Below are positions 28,489 through 40,600 of a stretch of 64,000 nucleotides of DNA, one piece after another. A program made the position numbers and the translations under genes. The notes beneath the pieces are model-generated. The model did not search any database and had not been told where the DNA came from. It saw only the letters and a program-made list of their open reading frames with translations. Within the stretch, counting starts at the first letter, position 1. Every line of letters starts with the position of its first letter. Source of the stretch: Pandoraea norimbergensis (GTDB lineage Bacteria > Pseudomonadota > Gammaproteobacteria > Burkholderiales > Burkholderiaceae); contig NZ_CP013480.3 of NCBI RefSeq assembly GCF_001465545.3, positions 3,906,001-3,970,000 on the forward strand, in the 5' to 3' direction.

Positions 28489-29775
28489 ATGAAGGTCATC
28501 GTTCTCGGCAGCGGCGTCATCGGCGTTACCAGCGCCTACTACCTGGCAAAGGCCGGGCACGACGTCACGGTGCTTGATCGCCAGGTTGGCCCGGCGCTCG
28601 AGACCAGCTTCGGCAACGCCGGCCAGATTTCGCCGGGCTACGCCTCACCGTGGGCAGCACCGGGTATTCCGACCAAGGCGATCAAGTGGCTGTTCCAGAA
28701 GCACGCCCCGTTGGCGATTCGTCCGGACGGCTCGCTCTCGCAGTTGAAGTGGCTCTATCAGATGCTGCGCAACTGCACGCCGGAGCGTTACACCGTCAAC
28801 AAGGAACGCATGGTGCGCATTGCGGAATACAGCCGCGACTGCTTCCGCGCCCTGCGCGCCGAGACGGGTATCGCGTATGAAGGCCGTCAAGCCGGCACGC
28901 TGCAACTGTTCCGTACCGACGAACAACTCGCCAATGCCGCACGTGACATCGCCGTGCTGGAAGAAGCCGGCGTGCCGTTCGAACTGCTCGATCGCACGGC
29001 CCTCGCCAGCGCCGAACCGGCCCTCGCTGCTGTGGCGCACAAACTCACGGGCGGCCTGCGCCTGCCGAACGACGAGACCGGCGATTGCCAGCTCTTCACG
29101 ACGCGTCTGGCCACGATGGCCGAAGCGCTCGGCGTGAAATTCCGCTACGACATGCCGATCGACGGCCTGCACGTGGTCGGCGACAAGATCGAAGGCGTGG
29201 TGTGCGCCGGCATGATGCAGCGCGCCGACGCCTACGTTGTGGCGCTCGGTTCTTACTCGACGCCGTTCCTGCGTGGCATCGTCGACATTCCGGTCTATCC
29301 GCTCAAGGGCTATTCGATCACCGTGCCGATCGTCGATGCCGAACGCGCACCGGTCTCGACCGTGCTGGACGAAACCTACAAGATCGCCGTCACGCGTTTC
29401 GACGATCGCATTCGCGTCGGCGGCATGGCCGAAGTCGTGGGCTACAACAAGGCACTCAACCCGGCACGCCGCGCCACGCTCGAAATGGTCGTCAACGATC
29501 TGTATCCGGGCGCGGGCAACACGGCGGAAGCGTCGTTCTGGACCGGCCTGCGTCCGATGACGCCGGACGGCACGCCGATTGTCGGCGCCACGGCGCTGCG
29601 CAATCTGTTCCTGAATACGGGGCATGGCACGCTGGGCTGGACGATGTCGTGCGGCTCCGGCCAGTTGCTGGCCGATCTGATGTCGGGCCGCCGGCCGGCC
29701 GTTTTGTCCGACGATCTGTCGGTGGCGCGCTACAGTGGCGCGCCGGAAGCGCAGGCCCAACCGGCCTTCGCCTGA
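28489..29775 (+). CDS. dadA: D-amino acid dehydrogenase
   Basis: FAD-dependent membrane-associated dehydrogenase that turns D-alanine into pyruvate and ammonia; 428 residues. The dinucleotide-binding motif is [20 protein letters not shown], and the segments [20 protein letters not shown] and [15 protein letters not shown] fit DadA. AGGAG lies eight bases before the ATG. The divergent Lrp gene is its likely activator, and ald follows. The racemase dadX that usually accompanies dadA is not adjacent. Confidence 0.95.
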   Translation: MKVIVLGSGVIGVTSAYYLAKAGHDVTVLDRQVGPALETSFGNAGQISPGYASPWAAPGIPTKAIKWLFQKHAPLAIRPDGSLSQLKWLYQMLRNCTPERYTVNKERMVRIAEYSRDCFRALRAETGIAYEGRQAGTLQLFRTDEQLANAARDIAVLEEAGVPFELLDRTALASAEPALAAVAHKLTGGLRLPNDETGDCQLFTTRLATMAEALGVKFRYDMPIDGLHVVGDKIEGVVCAGMMQRADAYVVALGSYSTPFLRGIVDIPVYPLKGYSITVPIVDAERAPVSTVLDETYKIAVTRFDDRIRVGGMAEVVGYNKALNPARRATLEMVVNDLYPGAGNTAEASFWTGLRPMTPDGTPIVGATALRNLFLNTGHGTLGWTMSCGSGQLLADLMSGRRPAVLSDDLSVARYSGAPEAQAQPAFA

Positions 29776-29782
29776 TGCATCG

Positions 29783-29807
29783 AACGGCACCTTCGGGTGC
29801 CGTTTTT
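29783..29807 (+). terminator. rho-independent terminator after dadA
   Basis: CGGCACC and GGTGCCG form a 7-bp stem around TTCG, followed by TTTTTG. It lies 8 bp after the dadA stop, so ald probably has its own promoter within the next 140 bp. Confidence 0.92.
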
Positions 29808-29949
29808 GTTTGGGGGCTCACATGGATCGCAAGGGTGTGATCGATGCGGGCCATGCGATGAGACGCGACACCTCGATGCCGCGCCCGCCCCGCCTGATGA
29901 CTGATTCGATCGCGTTTTTTTGCCGTCACATCACAACAGGAGACACATC

Positions 29950-31083
29950 ATGAAGATCGGCGTACCGAAGGAGATCAAGAACCACGAATACCGCGTAGGC
30001 ATGACGCCCGCAGCCGTACGCGAAGTCGTGGCACGCGGGCACGAGGTATGGATCGAGACGCAAGCCGGTGCAGGCATCGGCATGGACGATACGGTCTACG
30101 CTGCTGCCGGGGCGCGAATCGCTGCCAATGCCGTCGACGTCTTCGACCGTGCCGAGTTGATCGTCAAGGTCAAAGAGCCGCAGGCGGTTGAGCGTGCACG
30201 TCTACGCCCCCATCACACGCTGTTCACGTATCTGCACCTCGCCCCCGACCCCGAACAGACCCGCGACTTGATCAAGAGCGGTGCTACGTGCATCGCCTAT
30301 GAGACGGTGACCTCGGCCACTGGCGGTCTGCCGTTGCTCGCCCCGATGTCCGAAGTCGCCGGCCGCATGTCGATTCAAGCCGGCGCTACGGCGCTCGAAA
30401 AAACACACGGCGGCCTTGGCCTGCTGCTCTCCGGCGTGCCGGGGGTGGAAGCGGGCAAGGTGGTGATTCTCGGGGGAGGCGTCGTGGGCACCAATGCCGC
30501 GACGGTGGCGATCGGCATCGGTGCGCAGGTCACCGTCATCGACAAGTCGGTGGATGCGTTGCGACGCATCAGCGCCCAGTTCGGCGGACGTGTGCAGACG
30601 GTCTACTCGACACAGCACGCCATCGAGCAACATCTTCGCGAGGCGGATCTCGTGATCGGCGGCGTGTTGATTCCGGGCGCCGCGGCACCGAAGCTGATCA
30701 CTCGGGCGATGCTCGGACTCATGCGCAAGGGGTCGGTCATCGTAGACGTGGCGATCGATCAGGGCGGCTGTTGCGAAACATCGCATCCGACCACGCACGC
30801 CGATCCGGTCTATATCGTGGAAGGCGTCGTGCACTACTGCGTGGCGAATATGCCGGGTGGCGTGCCGCGCACCTCGACGTTTGCGTTGAACAACGTGACG
30901 CTGCCGTTCATTCTGCAACTAGCCGAGCATGGCGCCGTAGCGGCGATGCGCGCTGACCCGCACCTGCTCGCGGGTCTGAACGTCGCACGCGGCATGGTGA
31001 CGAATCGAGGCGTGGCCGAGGCGCTCGGGCTGACCTATCACGATCCGCACGCCGTTTTGGCCAACCTGCCGGCGGCTGCCTGA
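29950..31083 (+). CDS. ald: alanine dehydrogenase
   Basis: NAD-dependent L-alanine dehydrogenase, reversible between L-alanine and pyruvate plus ammonia; 377 residues. It starts [20 protein letters not shown] at 29950, with AGGAG eight bases upstream; an upstream extension to 29920 is not conserved. The NAD fold is [20 protein letters not shown], and catalytic H95-like and D-type residues lie in TYLHLAPD and [19 protein letters not shown]. Placed next to dadA and lrp, it completes an alanine catabolic group. Confidence 0.95.
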   Translation: MKIGVPKEIKNHEYRVGMTPAAVREVVARGHEVWIETQAGAGIGMDDTVYAAAGARIAANAVDVFDRAELIVKVKEPQAVERARLRPHHTLFTYLHLAPDPEQTRDLIKSGATCIAYETVTSATGGLPLLAPMSEVAGRMSIQAGATALEKTHGGLGLLLSGVPGVEAGKVVILGGGVVGTNAATVAIGIGAQVTVIDKSVDALRRISAQFGGRVQTVYSTQHAIEQHLREADLVIGGVLIPGAAAPKLITRAMLGLMRKGSVIVDVAIDQGGCCETSHPTTHADPVYIVEGVVHYCVANMPGGVPRTSTFALNNVTLPFILQLAEHGAVAAMRADPHLLAGLNVARGMVTNRGVAEALGLTYHDPHAVLANLPAAA

Positions 31084-31143
31084 GCGGCACAGGGGACGCC
31101 GCGCACGACATCGGTCGTCAGCGCCCAAAACGTTGAAGCCTTT

Positions 31144-31169
31144 GGGTCCGGAAAGCATTGTCCGGACCC
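31144..31169. other. inverted repeat between convergent ald and RND genes
   Basis: GGGTCCGGA and TCCGGACCC (9 bp, perfect) flank an 8-nt loop. No T tract follows on either strand. It may still end or pause transcription from both sides. Confidence 0.45.
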
Positions 31170-31205
31170 GCTTTCCGCCCTCCGCACGCCACCCTTCCGC
31201 CTTCA

Positions 31206-34200
31206 TCACGGCGCCCCGCCCGCGCCCTTCGCCTCTCTGCGACGCCGATACCACTGACTCGCCCGATCAAGATAGAGATACACGACTGGTGTGGTGAAAA
31301 GCGTCAGCGCCTGCGAGAGCAGCAAACCGCCGACCATCGCATACCCCAGCGGACGCCGCAATTCCGAGCCCGCGCCACTCCCCAACATCAACGGCAAGCC
31401 CGCGAGCAACGCGCACATCGTCGTCATCATGATTGGCCGAAAGCGCAGCAGGCACGCCTGATAGATCGACTCCTCGGGCGAGAGACCGTGCTCGCGCTCC
31501 GCCGTCAGCGCGAAGTCGACCATCATGATCCCGTTCTTCTTGACGATCCCGATCAGCAGGATGATGCCGATCAGCGCGATCACGCTCAGATCGTGTCCGC
31601 CGATCATCAGGATCAGCAGCGCGCCCACGCCTGCCGATGGCAGCGTAGAAAGAATGGTGAGCGGGTGGATATAGCTCTCGTAGAGCAAGCCGAGCACGAT
31701 ATACACCGCAATCAGTGCGGCCAGAATCAGGTACGGCTGCGTCGCGAGCGAATCGCGAAACGCCTGCGCCGTGCCTTGAAAGGTGCCGTTCAGCGAAAGC
31801 GGAAGATTCATCTCGGCCTGCGCGGTTCGAATCGCATCGACCGCCTCGCCCAGCGACACCCCCGGCGCGAGATTGAACGAGAGCGTCACAGCGGGAAACT
31901 GGCTCTGGTGGCTAATCAGCAGGTAGTTGGTCTTGCTGCGGTCCACCGAGACGAACGTAGAGAGCGGCACGCGCTGGCCTGTGATCGGCGACGTGAGATA
32001 GAGCTTGTCGAGCAACGACGGATCTGACTGCAATGCGGGCGTGACTTCCATGATCACGTGATAGCTGTTGATCTGCGTGAAGTACTGCGCGATCTGGCGC
32101 TGCCCGATGGCGTCGTAAAGCGTTGACTCGATAACCGCAGGCGAAATGCCGAAACTCGACGCCCGGTCGCGGTCGATGGTCAGTGTCGCCGTGGGCGCAT
32201 TGCTCTGCTGGTCGGTCGCGAGATCCGTGAGTTGCGGCAATTTTCGCAAACGCTCCAGCAATCGCGGCGCCCACACGTTGAGCTCATTGATGTCGGCGTC
32301 GGTCAACGTGTACTGATACTGCGTGCGTGCCAGACGGCCACCGACATTGATGTCCTGCCCGGCTTGCAAAAACAGATTGATCCCTTCGAGTTGCGCGAGT
32401 TTAGGGCGCAGCCGCGCAATCACCTGATCGGCCGAGAGCGTTCGCCCGGCCGACTTCGGCTTGAGGTTGATGTAGAAATTTGCCGTGTTCGCGGTGGTAT
32501 TGCCCGTATTGGCCACAAAACTCAGCACCGCCGGATCTTGCCGCACCACATCGGCCACCTTGACCACGCGCTCGCTCATCAGCTTGAACGACGTGTCCTG
32601 CGACGATTCCGCAAAGCCGAACACGAAGCCCGTGTCCTGTTGCGGGAAGAAACCCTTCGGGATCACGACGTAGAGCAGCGCTGTGAGCGCCACCGTGGCA
32701 ATGAACACCATCAGCGTCACGAACTGATGCTCAAGCACGATATGCAGTCCGTGCCGATAACCGTCCTGCATGCGCGAGAAGCCGGTTTCGAACCAGCGAT
32801 ACAGACGGCCATGCTGCACGTTCGACGCGTCGCGCAAGAATCTCGAACAGAGCATCGGCGTGAGCGTGAGCGAGACGATCACCGAGATCGCGATGGTCAG
32901 CGTCACCGTGATCGCAAACTCCCGGAACAGACGGCCGACGATACCGCCCATCAATAGCAACGGAATGAAAACCGCCACCAACGACACCGAAATCGACACG
33001 ATCGTGAAGCCGATTTCGGCGGCCCCGCGATAGGCCGCCTCCATCGGGGCCATGCCGTCCTCGACGTGGCGGTAGATGTTCTCGAGCATCACGATGGCAT
33101 CGTCCACGACGAAGCCGACCGAGATCGTCAGCGCCATGAGCGAGAGGTTGTCGAGGCTGAAGCCGATCGCGTACATCACGGCAGCCGTCCCCATCATTGC
33201 GAGCGGCACCGTCACGGCGGGAATGAGCGTTGCGGGCAGATTCCGTAAGAACAGGAAGATCACCAGCACGACGAGCACACCGGTGAGCACCAGCGTGAAC
33301 TCGACGTCCTCGACTGACGCCCGGATAGTCTGCGTGCGGTCGGTGAGCACGTTGACCTCCACCGCCGGGGGAATCGACGCCTGCAAGCGCGGCAACGCAG
33401 CCTTGATGCGCTCGACCGTGGCAATCACGTTCGCGCCCGGTTGCTTGGTCACGGCGAGAAACACCGAGCGCCCGCTCTTGAGCGGCTCACTCTCCGGCAT
33501 GGCCGCGCCGCGATACGCCCAGCCAGCAAAGCGAGCGTTTTCCGGACCGGCCACGGCCTGCCCCAAGTCGCGCACACGCACCGGCGCCCCGCCACGGTAC
33601 GCAACGATCACGTCGTTCCAGCGCACCGGATCGAGCAATTGGCCGTTGTCGTAGACCGTCACACTCTGGCGAGGTCCGTCGAAACTGCCTTTGGGCGTGT
33701 TGACGGTCGCACTCGCGAGCGCGCCGCGCACCGTTTCGAGATCAAGGCCTAGGGCTGCGACCTTGTCCGGATCGAGCTGCACGCGAATCGCAGGCTTCTG
33801 CGTGCCCCCGATGTTGACCAGCCCGACGCCATCGATCTGTGAAATCTGCTGCGCCAGGATGTTATCGGCGTAGTCGTTCACCATCGTGAGCGGCAAGGTG
33901 TCCGACTTGACCGCCATCAGCATGATCGGGGAGTCGGCCGGGTTGACCTTGCGATACGTTGGCGGACTCGGCAGATTGTTCGGCAACTGACCGCCGGCCG
34001 CGTTGATGGCCGCCTGCACGTCGACGGCTGCTGCGTCGATATTGCGGTTCAGATCAAACTGCAACGTGATCGACGTGGTACCCAGCGCACTGGTCGACGT
34101 CATCTGCGTCAGGCCCGCGATCAGCGAGAACTGCCGCTCCAGCGGCGTGGCCACATTCGACGCCATGGTCGACGGATCGGCCCCGGGCAACGTAACCGAG

Positions 34201-34340
34201 ACCTGAATGGTCGGAAAATCGACCTGCGGGAGCGGTGCGACTGGCAACAGCGGCCACGCGGCGACACCCACGAGAAAGAGCGCCGCCGCCAACAGCGACG
34301 TGCCGATGGGACGTTTGATGAAGGCGGCCGAGATGGACAT
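31206..34340 (-). CDS. RND multidrug efflux transporter, MdtB/MdtC type
   Basis: Inner-membrane proton-driven exporter of the HAE1 RND family, 1044 residues. It starts MSISAAFIKRPIGTSLLAAA, typical of MdtC-like proteins. Transmembrane helix 4 carries the proton-relay pair D-D in SVGFVVDDAIVMLENIYRH, and the TM1 and porter-domain motifs (LPQVDFPTIQVSVTLPGADP) are intact. It follows its adaptor gene after three bases. E. coli MdtB and MdtC form a heteromer; here only one pump subunit and no outer-membrane channel are seen, although others may lie elsewhere. Confidence 0.93.
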   Translation of the reverse strand: MSISAAFIKRPIGTSLLAAALFLVGVAAWPLLPVAPLPQVDFPTIQVSVTLPGADPSTMASNVATPLERQFSLIAGLTQMTSTSALGTTSITLQFDLNRNIDAAAVDVQAAINAAGGQLPNNLPSPPTYRKVNPADSPIMLMAVKSDTLPLTMVNDYADNILAQQISQIDGVGLVNIGGTQKPAIRVQLDPDKVAALGLDLETVRGALASATVNTPKGSFDGPRQSVTVYDNGQLLDPVRWNDVIVAYRGGAPVRVRDLGQAVAGPENARFAGWAYRGAAMPESEPLKSGRSVFLAVTKQPGANVIATVERIKAALPRLQASIPPAVEVNVLTDRTQTIRASVEDVEFTLVLTGVLVVLVIFLFLRNLPATLIPAVTVPLAMMGTAAVMYAIGFSLDNLSLMALTISVGFVVDDAIVMLENIYRHVEDGMAPMEAAYRGAAEIGFTIVSISVSLVAVFIPLLLMGGIVGRLFREFAITVTLTIAISVIVSLTLTPMLCSRFLRDASNVQHGRLYRWFETGFSRMQDGYRHGLHIVLEHQFVTLMVFIATVALTALLYVVIPKGFFPQQDTGFVFGFAESSQDTSFKLMSERVVKVADVVRQDPAVLSFVANTGNTTANTANFYINLKPKSAGRTLSADQVIARLRPKLAQLEGINLFLQAGQDINVGGRLARTQYQYTLTDADINELNVWAPRLLERLRKLPQLTDLATDQQSNAPTATLTIDRDRASSFGISPAVIESTLYDAIGQRQIAQYFTQINSYHVIMEVTPALQSDPSLLDKLYLTSPITGQRVPLSTFVSVDRSKTNYLLISHQSQFPAVTLSFNLAPGVSLGEAVDAIRTAQAEMNLPLSLNGTFQGTAQAFRDSLATQPYLILAALIAVYIVLGLLYESYIHPLTILSTLPSAGVGALLILMIGGHDLSVIALIGIILLIGIVKKNGIMMVDFALTAEREHGLSPEESIYQACLLRFRPIMMTTMCALLAGLPLMLGSGAGSELRRPLGYAMVGGLLLSQALTLFTTPVVYLYLDRASQWYRRRREAKGAGGAP

Positions 34341-34343
34341 GGG

Positions 34344-35591
34344 TTATCGGGCCGCCGCCGCACTTGCTGAACTTGCGCCACTCGCCGGGCCCGCCCCAGC
34401 CCCCGTAGCGGCATTGCGCGCTTCCACCACCGATACGCCGGGACGCAACTTGAGTTGCCCCTCGACCACCACGCGCGCGCCCGGTGTCAGACCGCTTTCG
34501 ATGATGGCGCGGCTGCCCTGCGTCATGCCGACCTTGACCGGTTGTACGGCGGCACGCCCGTCGCCCCCCACCACGTACACGAAGGTGCCGTTCGGCCCGT
34601 TCTGGATCACCGATGCATCGAGTGCGATGGCCTGCGTGATGACGCCGAGCGTCAGCCGGGCGTTGACGTATTGCCCGGGCCACAGGCGGTGATCGGCATT
34701 GGCGAAGGTCGCCTTCAACTGCACCGTGCCACTCGTGTTGTCGATCTGGTTGTTGATCAGCGTGAGCTTTCCCGAGGCCAGCATCTCGCTTCCCGTGCGC
34801 GGAAATACGTCGACCGCCAGCCCTTGAGTTCCAGCAGCTTGCATGGCGGCATTCACCCGCCCGACCGCCTCTTCCGGCAGCGTGAACAGCACGGTGATCG
34901 GGTCGATCTGATTGACGATGACGATGCCGTTAGCGTCTGCCGCGTGCACGATGTTGCCCACGTCGACCAACCGCACGCCGGTTCGCCCAGTGACCGGCGA
35001 GCGAATCGTCGTGTAGTCGAGTTGCACGGCGGCGAAGTCGATTTGCGCCTGATCGGTCATCACGGCGGCTTCCAGTTGTTTGACGAGCGCCGCCTGCGTG
35101 TCGGCCTGCTGTTGCGGCGACGCGCCTTGAGCAGCGAGTGTCTGGTAGCGCTTGAGATCGACGCGGGCGTTGACCAGTTGTGCCACGTCGCGGGCCTTGG
35201 TCGCGCGGGCCTGCTCAAGCTGTGCACGATAGGGACGTGGATCGATCTGAACGAGAAGGTCACCGGCCTTCACGTCCTGCCCTTCGTTGAACGCAATTCG
35301 CTCGATCTGGCCGTCCACCCGCACGCGCACCGTCACCGACGTGGTGGCTTGCACTGTGCCGATGCCCAAAACGTAGCGCGGCAGATCACGCGCCGAGGCG
35401 ATGGTCGTGATCACCGCGACCGGCGCCGGCGGCGGTGCAGCGGGCGGCTTGCGGTTGGCGAACCAGCGCCAGATCAACAGCGCGACGATCACCAGCAGCA
35501 ATAGCGCCAACCAACGCCAGCGGTGGGATCGTCGTGGGGATTCCGGTGGCGAGGCGGCGTCGGCGCTATCTCGGGGCGTGGATTGCGTCAT
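34344..35591 (-). CDS. RND efflux periplasmic adaptor, MdtA type
   Basis: Membrane fusion protein of 415 residues that links the RND pump to an outer-membrane channel. The start [16 protein letters not shown] at 35591 has GGGAGG six bases upstream; the longer frame to 35780 lacks conservation. A membrane anchor ([18 protein letters not shown]) is followed by a lipoyl domain ([20 protein letters not shown]), an alpha-hairpin and a beta-barrel ([20 protein letters not shown]). The C-terminus is Ala/Ser-rich. It is 3 bp before the pump gene, so the two are one unit. Confidence 0.93.
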   Translation of the reverse strand: MTQSTPRDSADAASPPESPRRSHRWRWLALLLLVIVALLIWRWFANRKPPAAPPPAPVAVITTIASARDLPRYVLGIGTVQATTSVTVRVRVDGQIERIAFNEGQDVKAGDLLVQIDPRPYRAQLEQARATKARDVAQLVNARVDLKRYQTLAAQGASPQQQADTQAALVKQLEAAVMTDQAQIDFAAVQLDYTTIRSPVTGRTGVRLVDVGNIVHAADANGIVIVNQIDPITVLFTLPEEAVGRVNAAMQAAGTQGLAVDVFPRTGSEMLASGKLTLINNQIDNTSGTVQLKATFANADHRLWPGQYVNARLTLGVITQAIALDASVIQNGPNGTFVYVVGGDGRAAVQPVKVGMTQGSRAIIESGLTPGARVVVEGQLKLRPGVSVVEARNAATGAGAGPASGASSASAAAAR

Positions 35592-36126
35592 GGCGCCTCC
35601 CTGGGGAGTCCGATCCAAAACGGCCGGGTGTTTGCCGCAATACGGGATGGGTACGGAGCGCACGCGGGACGGACCCACTGCCTGCGCCACTACCCCGACG
35701 ACAAACACGAATCGTCCCCGACCACTCCAAGGGACGTGCCCCCGAGTGTGTCGTATCTGTTCGGGGCTCGCAGTCCGCATTTTCCCTGCCCGGACTGGCT
35801 TGCCATACGGCTGCCACCTGCCCGACAGGCTGACGCCATGGTGCTGTCATCCAACTCGCGCGGTGTCCGGTGGACCGTCAAAACGCCCGTTTGAGTTCAC
35901 CCAACACAGTGATCCGGTGCCTGCCGGGCGTTGCTGCCGCCCTGTTGGTCACTCACGGCCGGCACGCCGCAAACTCACGCCAGGCCTTGCGCTTTGGACA
36001 TGGGCGCACTCACTTCGTTATACTTGCCCCATCTCGACGGCGCCCGCCGGTCCCTGCCCGGTCGACGGGCACGCGCCGCCGCCCGGCATCCTGCCTGCGC
36101 AAGCCGTCAATGTCTGTGACCAATCG
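35592..36126. other. divergent intergenic region between the efflux adaptor and ubiG
   Basis: This 535-bp region has open frames on both strands, but their translations show no family features and I call no gene. It should hold the promoters of both flanking units. A candidate ubiG promoter is TTGGAC (35994-35999) with TATACT (36019-36024) at 19-bp spacing, about 100 bp before ubiG. Nothing else stands out. Confidence 0.4.
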
Positions 36127-36822
36127 ATGAACGCCGACCCCCAAGAAATCAGCAAATTCAGTGAGCTGGCCCACCGCTGGTGGGATCCGCACAGCGAATT
36201 CAAGCCGTTGCACGAAATCAATCCGCTACGTCTGGACTGGATCGAACAGCATGTGCCGTTGCAAGGCAAACGTGTGCTCGACGTCGGTTGCGGCGGCGGC
36301 ATTCTGACCGAATCGATGGCGCGTCAGGGCGCTCGCGTCAAAGGGATCGACCTCTCGACGAAAGCCCTTGGCGTGGCCGATCTGCACAGCCTCGAAGCCG
36401 GTCTGCCGATCGAGTATGAAGAAATTGCCGTCGAAGCCCTGGCCGCACGCGAGCCGGGCACCTACGACGTGGTGACCTGCATGGAGATGCTCGAACACGT
36501 GCCGTCGCCGGCCTCGATCGTGGCGGCCTGCGCCACGCTCGTCAAACCGGGCGGCCATGTGTTCTTCTCCACGCTCAATCGGAATCCGAAGGCATGGCTG
36601 CTGGCCGTGGTCGGTGCGGAATACGTGTTGCGTATGTTGCCGCGCGGCACGCACGATTACGCCAAGTTCATCCGCCCGTCGGAGCTCGCGTCTTTCACCC
36701 GGACGAACGGCCTGACCGTGCGCGATCTGCGCGGCCTGACGTATAACCCGATCAACAAGCGCTACGCGATCAATCGCGATACCGACGTCAACTACATGGT
36801 CGCGTGTACACGCGATGCCTGA
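36127..36822 (+). CDS. ubiG: ubiquinone biosynthesis O-methyltransferase
   Basis: AdoMet-dependent enzyme that performs both O-methylations of ubiquinone synthesis; 231 residues. It starts [20 protein letters not shown], a UbiG hallmark. Motif I is [13 protein letters not shown], and [20 protein letters not shown] is typical. The frame stays open far upstream, but the conserved part begins here. It overlaps gph by eight bases. Confidence 0.97.
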   Translation: MNADPQEISKFSELAHRWWDPHSEFKPLHEINPLRLDWIEQHVPLQGKRVLDVGCGGGILTESMARQGARVKGIDLSTKALGVADLHSLEAGLPIEYEEIAVEALAAREPGTYDVVTCMEMLEHVPSPASIVAACATLVKPGGHVFFSTLNRNPKAWLLAVVGAEYVLRMLPRGTHDYAKFIRPSELASFTRTNGLTVRDLRGLTYNPINKRYAINRDTDVNYMVACTRDA

Positions 36823-37570
36823 TATGTTCGAGCCCCCTGTGCCCAACGTCTCCGCCGCCAATACCGTCAATGCCGACGTCAACGACGGCGCATCGCCCCT
36901 GCTGGGTGGCGATGTGCGCGCCGTCCTGTTCGACCTTGACGGCACGCTCGCCGACACGGCACCGGACCTCGTCGCCGCCGTCAACAAGGTCCGTACCGAC
37001 CGCGGCTTGCCGCCCGGTCCCTACGAGACGCTGCGTCTGCAAGCGTCGCATGGCGCACGCGGTCTGATCGGCAGCGCCTTCGGCGTAACGCCGGACGATG
37101 CGGCGTTCCCGGCTCTGCGCGACGCCTTCCTCGCCAATTACGAAGCGGCGCTTTGCGTGCAAAGCCGTCTGTTCGAAGGCGTGCCCGAGCTGCTCGCGGC
37201 ATTGACCGAGCGCGGCGTACCGTGGGGCATCGTGACGAACAAGGCGGCATGGCTGACTAATCCGCTCGTCAAGCTGATCGGACTCAGCGAAGGTGCCGCC
37301 TGCGTCGTATCGGGCGACACCACGCCGCATAGCAAACCGCATCCGGCGCCGCTGCTCTACGCGGCGGAGTGCATCGGCATTGCACCGGCACACATCGTGT
37401 ACGTCGGCGACGATCTGCGTGATGTGCAGGCGGGCAAGGCGGCTGGCATGGCCACGATTGCGGCGGCCTATGGTTATTGCGGCGATACCCTCGCGCCTGC
37501 CCAATGGCAAGCCGACGCTGTCGTCGAAAGCGCGGGCGCGATCGCCCCGCTGGTGCTGTCCCGAGCCTGA
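36815..37570 (+). CDS. gph: phosphoglycolate phosphatase (HAD family)
   Basis: HAD-superfamily phosphatase of 251 residues. The nucleophile motif is [15 protein letters not shown] near residue 40, followed by motif II (GIVTNK) and motif III/IV ([16 protein letters not shown]). About 33 non-conserved N-terminal residues precede the domain, so the start may be the ATG at 36824. The ubiG-gph order with overlap is common in proteobacteria. Phosphoglycolate from DNA repair is the usual substrate. Confidence 0.92.
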   Translation: MPDMFEPPVPNVSAANTVNADVNDGASPLLGGDVRAVLFDLDGTLADTAPDLVAAVNKVRTDRGLPPGPYETLRLQASHGARGLIGSAFGVTPDDAAFPALRDAFLANYEAALCVQSRLFEGVPELLAALTERGVPWGIVTNKAAWLTNPLVKLIGLSEGAACVVSGDTTPHSKPHPAPLLYAAECIGIAPAHIVYVGDDLRDVQAGKAAGMATIAAAYGYCGDTLAPAQWQADAVVESAGAIAPLVLSRA

Positions 37571-37693
37571 TCGGCCGCAGGGGCATCACCTTCCGGAGCA
37601 GGGTCGCTGGCACAGCGAGCCCGCTCCGGGTCTATTCCGCCGCGCACAACGGTGGCGCGGCGAGTGCTTCACTGGCTACTTACGGGAGACCGC

Positions 37694-40600
37694 ATGGCCG
37701 AGCAAGCGAACGATCGCAAACCTTCTCCGGATATCCCCCCGGGCAATACCCGCCTGCAACAGGGACTCGCGCGCGCGCAAGCGCTCGGCCGCGATCCCGT
37801 GGTGCGCCGGCGCGCACGCAAGACAGGTCTCTGGACTGTCGGCGTGCTGGCCGTCTTCGGCGTCGTCGGTTACTTCACCGTACCGGCGGTGCTCAAGCAT
37901 TACGCCGTCGAAAAGCTCTCCACCTATCTCGAACGGCCGGTGAGCGTGGGTGACGTGAGTTTCAACCCGTACACCCTTCGACTCGACCTCCATCAGGTGC
38001 ACATCGGCGACAAGGCACCGGGGCAGCCTTTCGTCGACGTCGGCATGCTGCGCGTGAATGCGTCGTGGGGCTCACTGTTCCGTTTCGCCCCTGTGGTCGA
38101 CGAGCTGTACGTCGATACGCCGGTCGTCAACATCGTGCGCACGGCGCCGCAGCGATTCAACTTCTCGGACATCATCGATAAAGCTACGTCCGTGCCACCT
38201 TCGCCGGAGCCGTCCAAACCGACGCGCTTCGCGCTGAACAACGTGCAGATCAAGAACGGCTCCATCCGTTTCGACGACACGGTGCAGAACGAGAAGCACG
38301 TTGTCGACAATCTGCAAGTGGGCGTGCCGTTCATCGCGAACCTGCCGGCAGACACCGACATCTTCGTGCAGCCGCTGCTAAAGGCGTCGATCGACGGTGC
38401 ACCGCTCAACATCACCGGCCAGACGAAGCCTTTTGCCGACTCGCTCGAGTCGACGGTCGACATCAAGCTCGACCGGCTCGACGTGCCCAAGTACCTCGGC
38501 TATTCACCCGTCTCGGTGCCTGCGCAGATCAAGAGTGCGGCAGTGAGCACCGACCTGAAGCTGCGGTTCACGCGCGACAAGGACGGCAGCAACCATGTCA
38601 CGCTGACCGGGACAGCCACGCTGGCGGATGCCGTCGTTCACGAGCCAGACGGCTCACCGATGGTGGCCGTCAAGCAAGTCGACGTGAAGCTTGGCAAGGT
38701 CGAGCCGTTGAACAACGTCTATCACATCGACAGCGTCCGGATCGACGGTCTCGATCAGCAAGTGACGATGGAGAAAAACGGCACACTGAATGTGACCAAG
38801 GCGCTGCTGCCGCAACGCACGGTCATCAAGGCGGTGGGTAAGGCCGTTGGCGAAGCGGCAGCATCCCCGCAAGCGAATGAAGCGGCCAAATCGGCCCCGA
38901 AGGTCGCTGCCGAGCAGACCGCTCAGGCGGCCACGCCGGCGTCGGCTGCCGAAGCGGCGCAGGCCAAAGCCGCGGCCGCAGCGCAGCCTAGCCCGCTCGA
39001 CCTGATCGTGGGCGAAGTCGCGGTGGTCAACAGCAAGGTCCGCTTCACTGACGAGCGCGGAGCAAAGCCTGCGAGTATCGCGCTGGAGAACATCCAGATC
39101 GGCGTGAAGCAATTTTCGACGCTGGGCAAGGAACCCGCGACCTACGACGCGTCGATGGGGGTGCAAAGTGGCGGCACGTTGAAGGCGCAGGGTCAGTTCA
39201 GTCTGCCGGCGTACAACGCCAGCGGCGAGCTAGACGCCGAGTCGATTGCCCTCACCCCGTTGTTGCCGTTTGCACAGGGTGCACTGGCGGGCGATCTGAA
39301 GAGCGGTACGGTCGGCGTGCAGGCGAAGTTCAGCGCCGCATTCGCGCCGGACAAACAGCCCAACGTGCAGATTTCTCCCGCCACGGCCACGCTCGACAAG
39401 ATTGAATGGCTCACCGGCATCAAGGGTGACGCGCCGCTCAAACTCGCCCACGCACAGGCGAAGCTCTCGCGCTTCGATCTCGGTGCACAGCAGGCGGTGC
39501 TCGACGAGTTGACGGTCACGGGGCTGGATGTGGCCGCGCGGCGCGACAAGGACGGCAAGATCAACCTGCTCGCGCTGACCGGTAACGGTCAACCGAAGAC
39601 GGCCGCCGCGGCGGGTAGCGCGGGTAGCCGGGGCAACGATATCAATACGCGCGTAGGTACCGAACGGGGTCGCCGTACGTCGGCCAAGGCACCGGCCAAA
39701 ACCGCGCAGGCCGGCGGATGGCAGTGGCAGGTCGGCAAGGTGTCCATCGAGAACGCGAGCATTGCGCTCGAAGACCGGGCCGTCAAAGGCCGCCCGATCA
39801 ACGCGAAGCTGGCACCGCTCAATGTGCGCGTGCAGGGCGCCTCACAGGACATGGGCAAACCCCTGCAACTTGAGGTCAATGGCACGCTGAACAAGAAGGG
39901 TTCGCTGAACGTCACCGGCAACGTCACGCCGCAACCGCTCGCCGGCGACCTTCAGGTCAAGACGCAGCAACTCGATCTGGCAGCGTTCGACTCGTATCTC
40001 AGCGACGAACTGAATGCGAGCATCGCCAGCGCCCTGCTTTCGAGCAACGGCCGCGCCACGTTCGCAATGAAGGGCGACACGCCGCAAGCCACCTACCGAG
40101 GCGACGCCACGCTGGGCAACGTTCGCCTGCTGGACAAGGTGACGGCCGACGACTTCATGCGCTGGAATGCGTTGTCGGTACAGCAGATCAACATGGCGGT
40201 CGGCAGCGGCAAGCCCAACGTGCAGTTGGGCAGCGTCGCGTTGTCGCGCTTTTATGCGCGTCTGATCATCAACCCCAACGGGCGACTGAATCTGGCTGAC
40301 GTGGTCGGCAATAAGGAAACGGCACCACGCTCGCTGACGCGTGCGAACGGCGGTGTGCCGCTCGACGGCAGTTCTGCAAGTGCCGCGGCGGCCAACCCTC
40401 CGCTCGACGCTGCCGCGTCGGCGGTGGAAGCCGGTCAGCCGACCGAAGTCGAGAAAAAGGAGCAAAAGCCGGGCGAGACGACAGTTGAGCGCGGCCCGGG
40501 CTACGGCACGGGCAAAGCGTTGCCGGCGGACGTGCACATCGGCCGGATTACGCTGCAAGGCGGCAACATCAACTTCACCGACAACTTCGTCAAACCGAAC

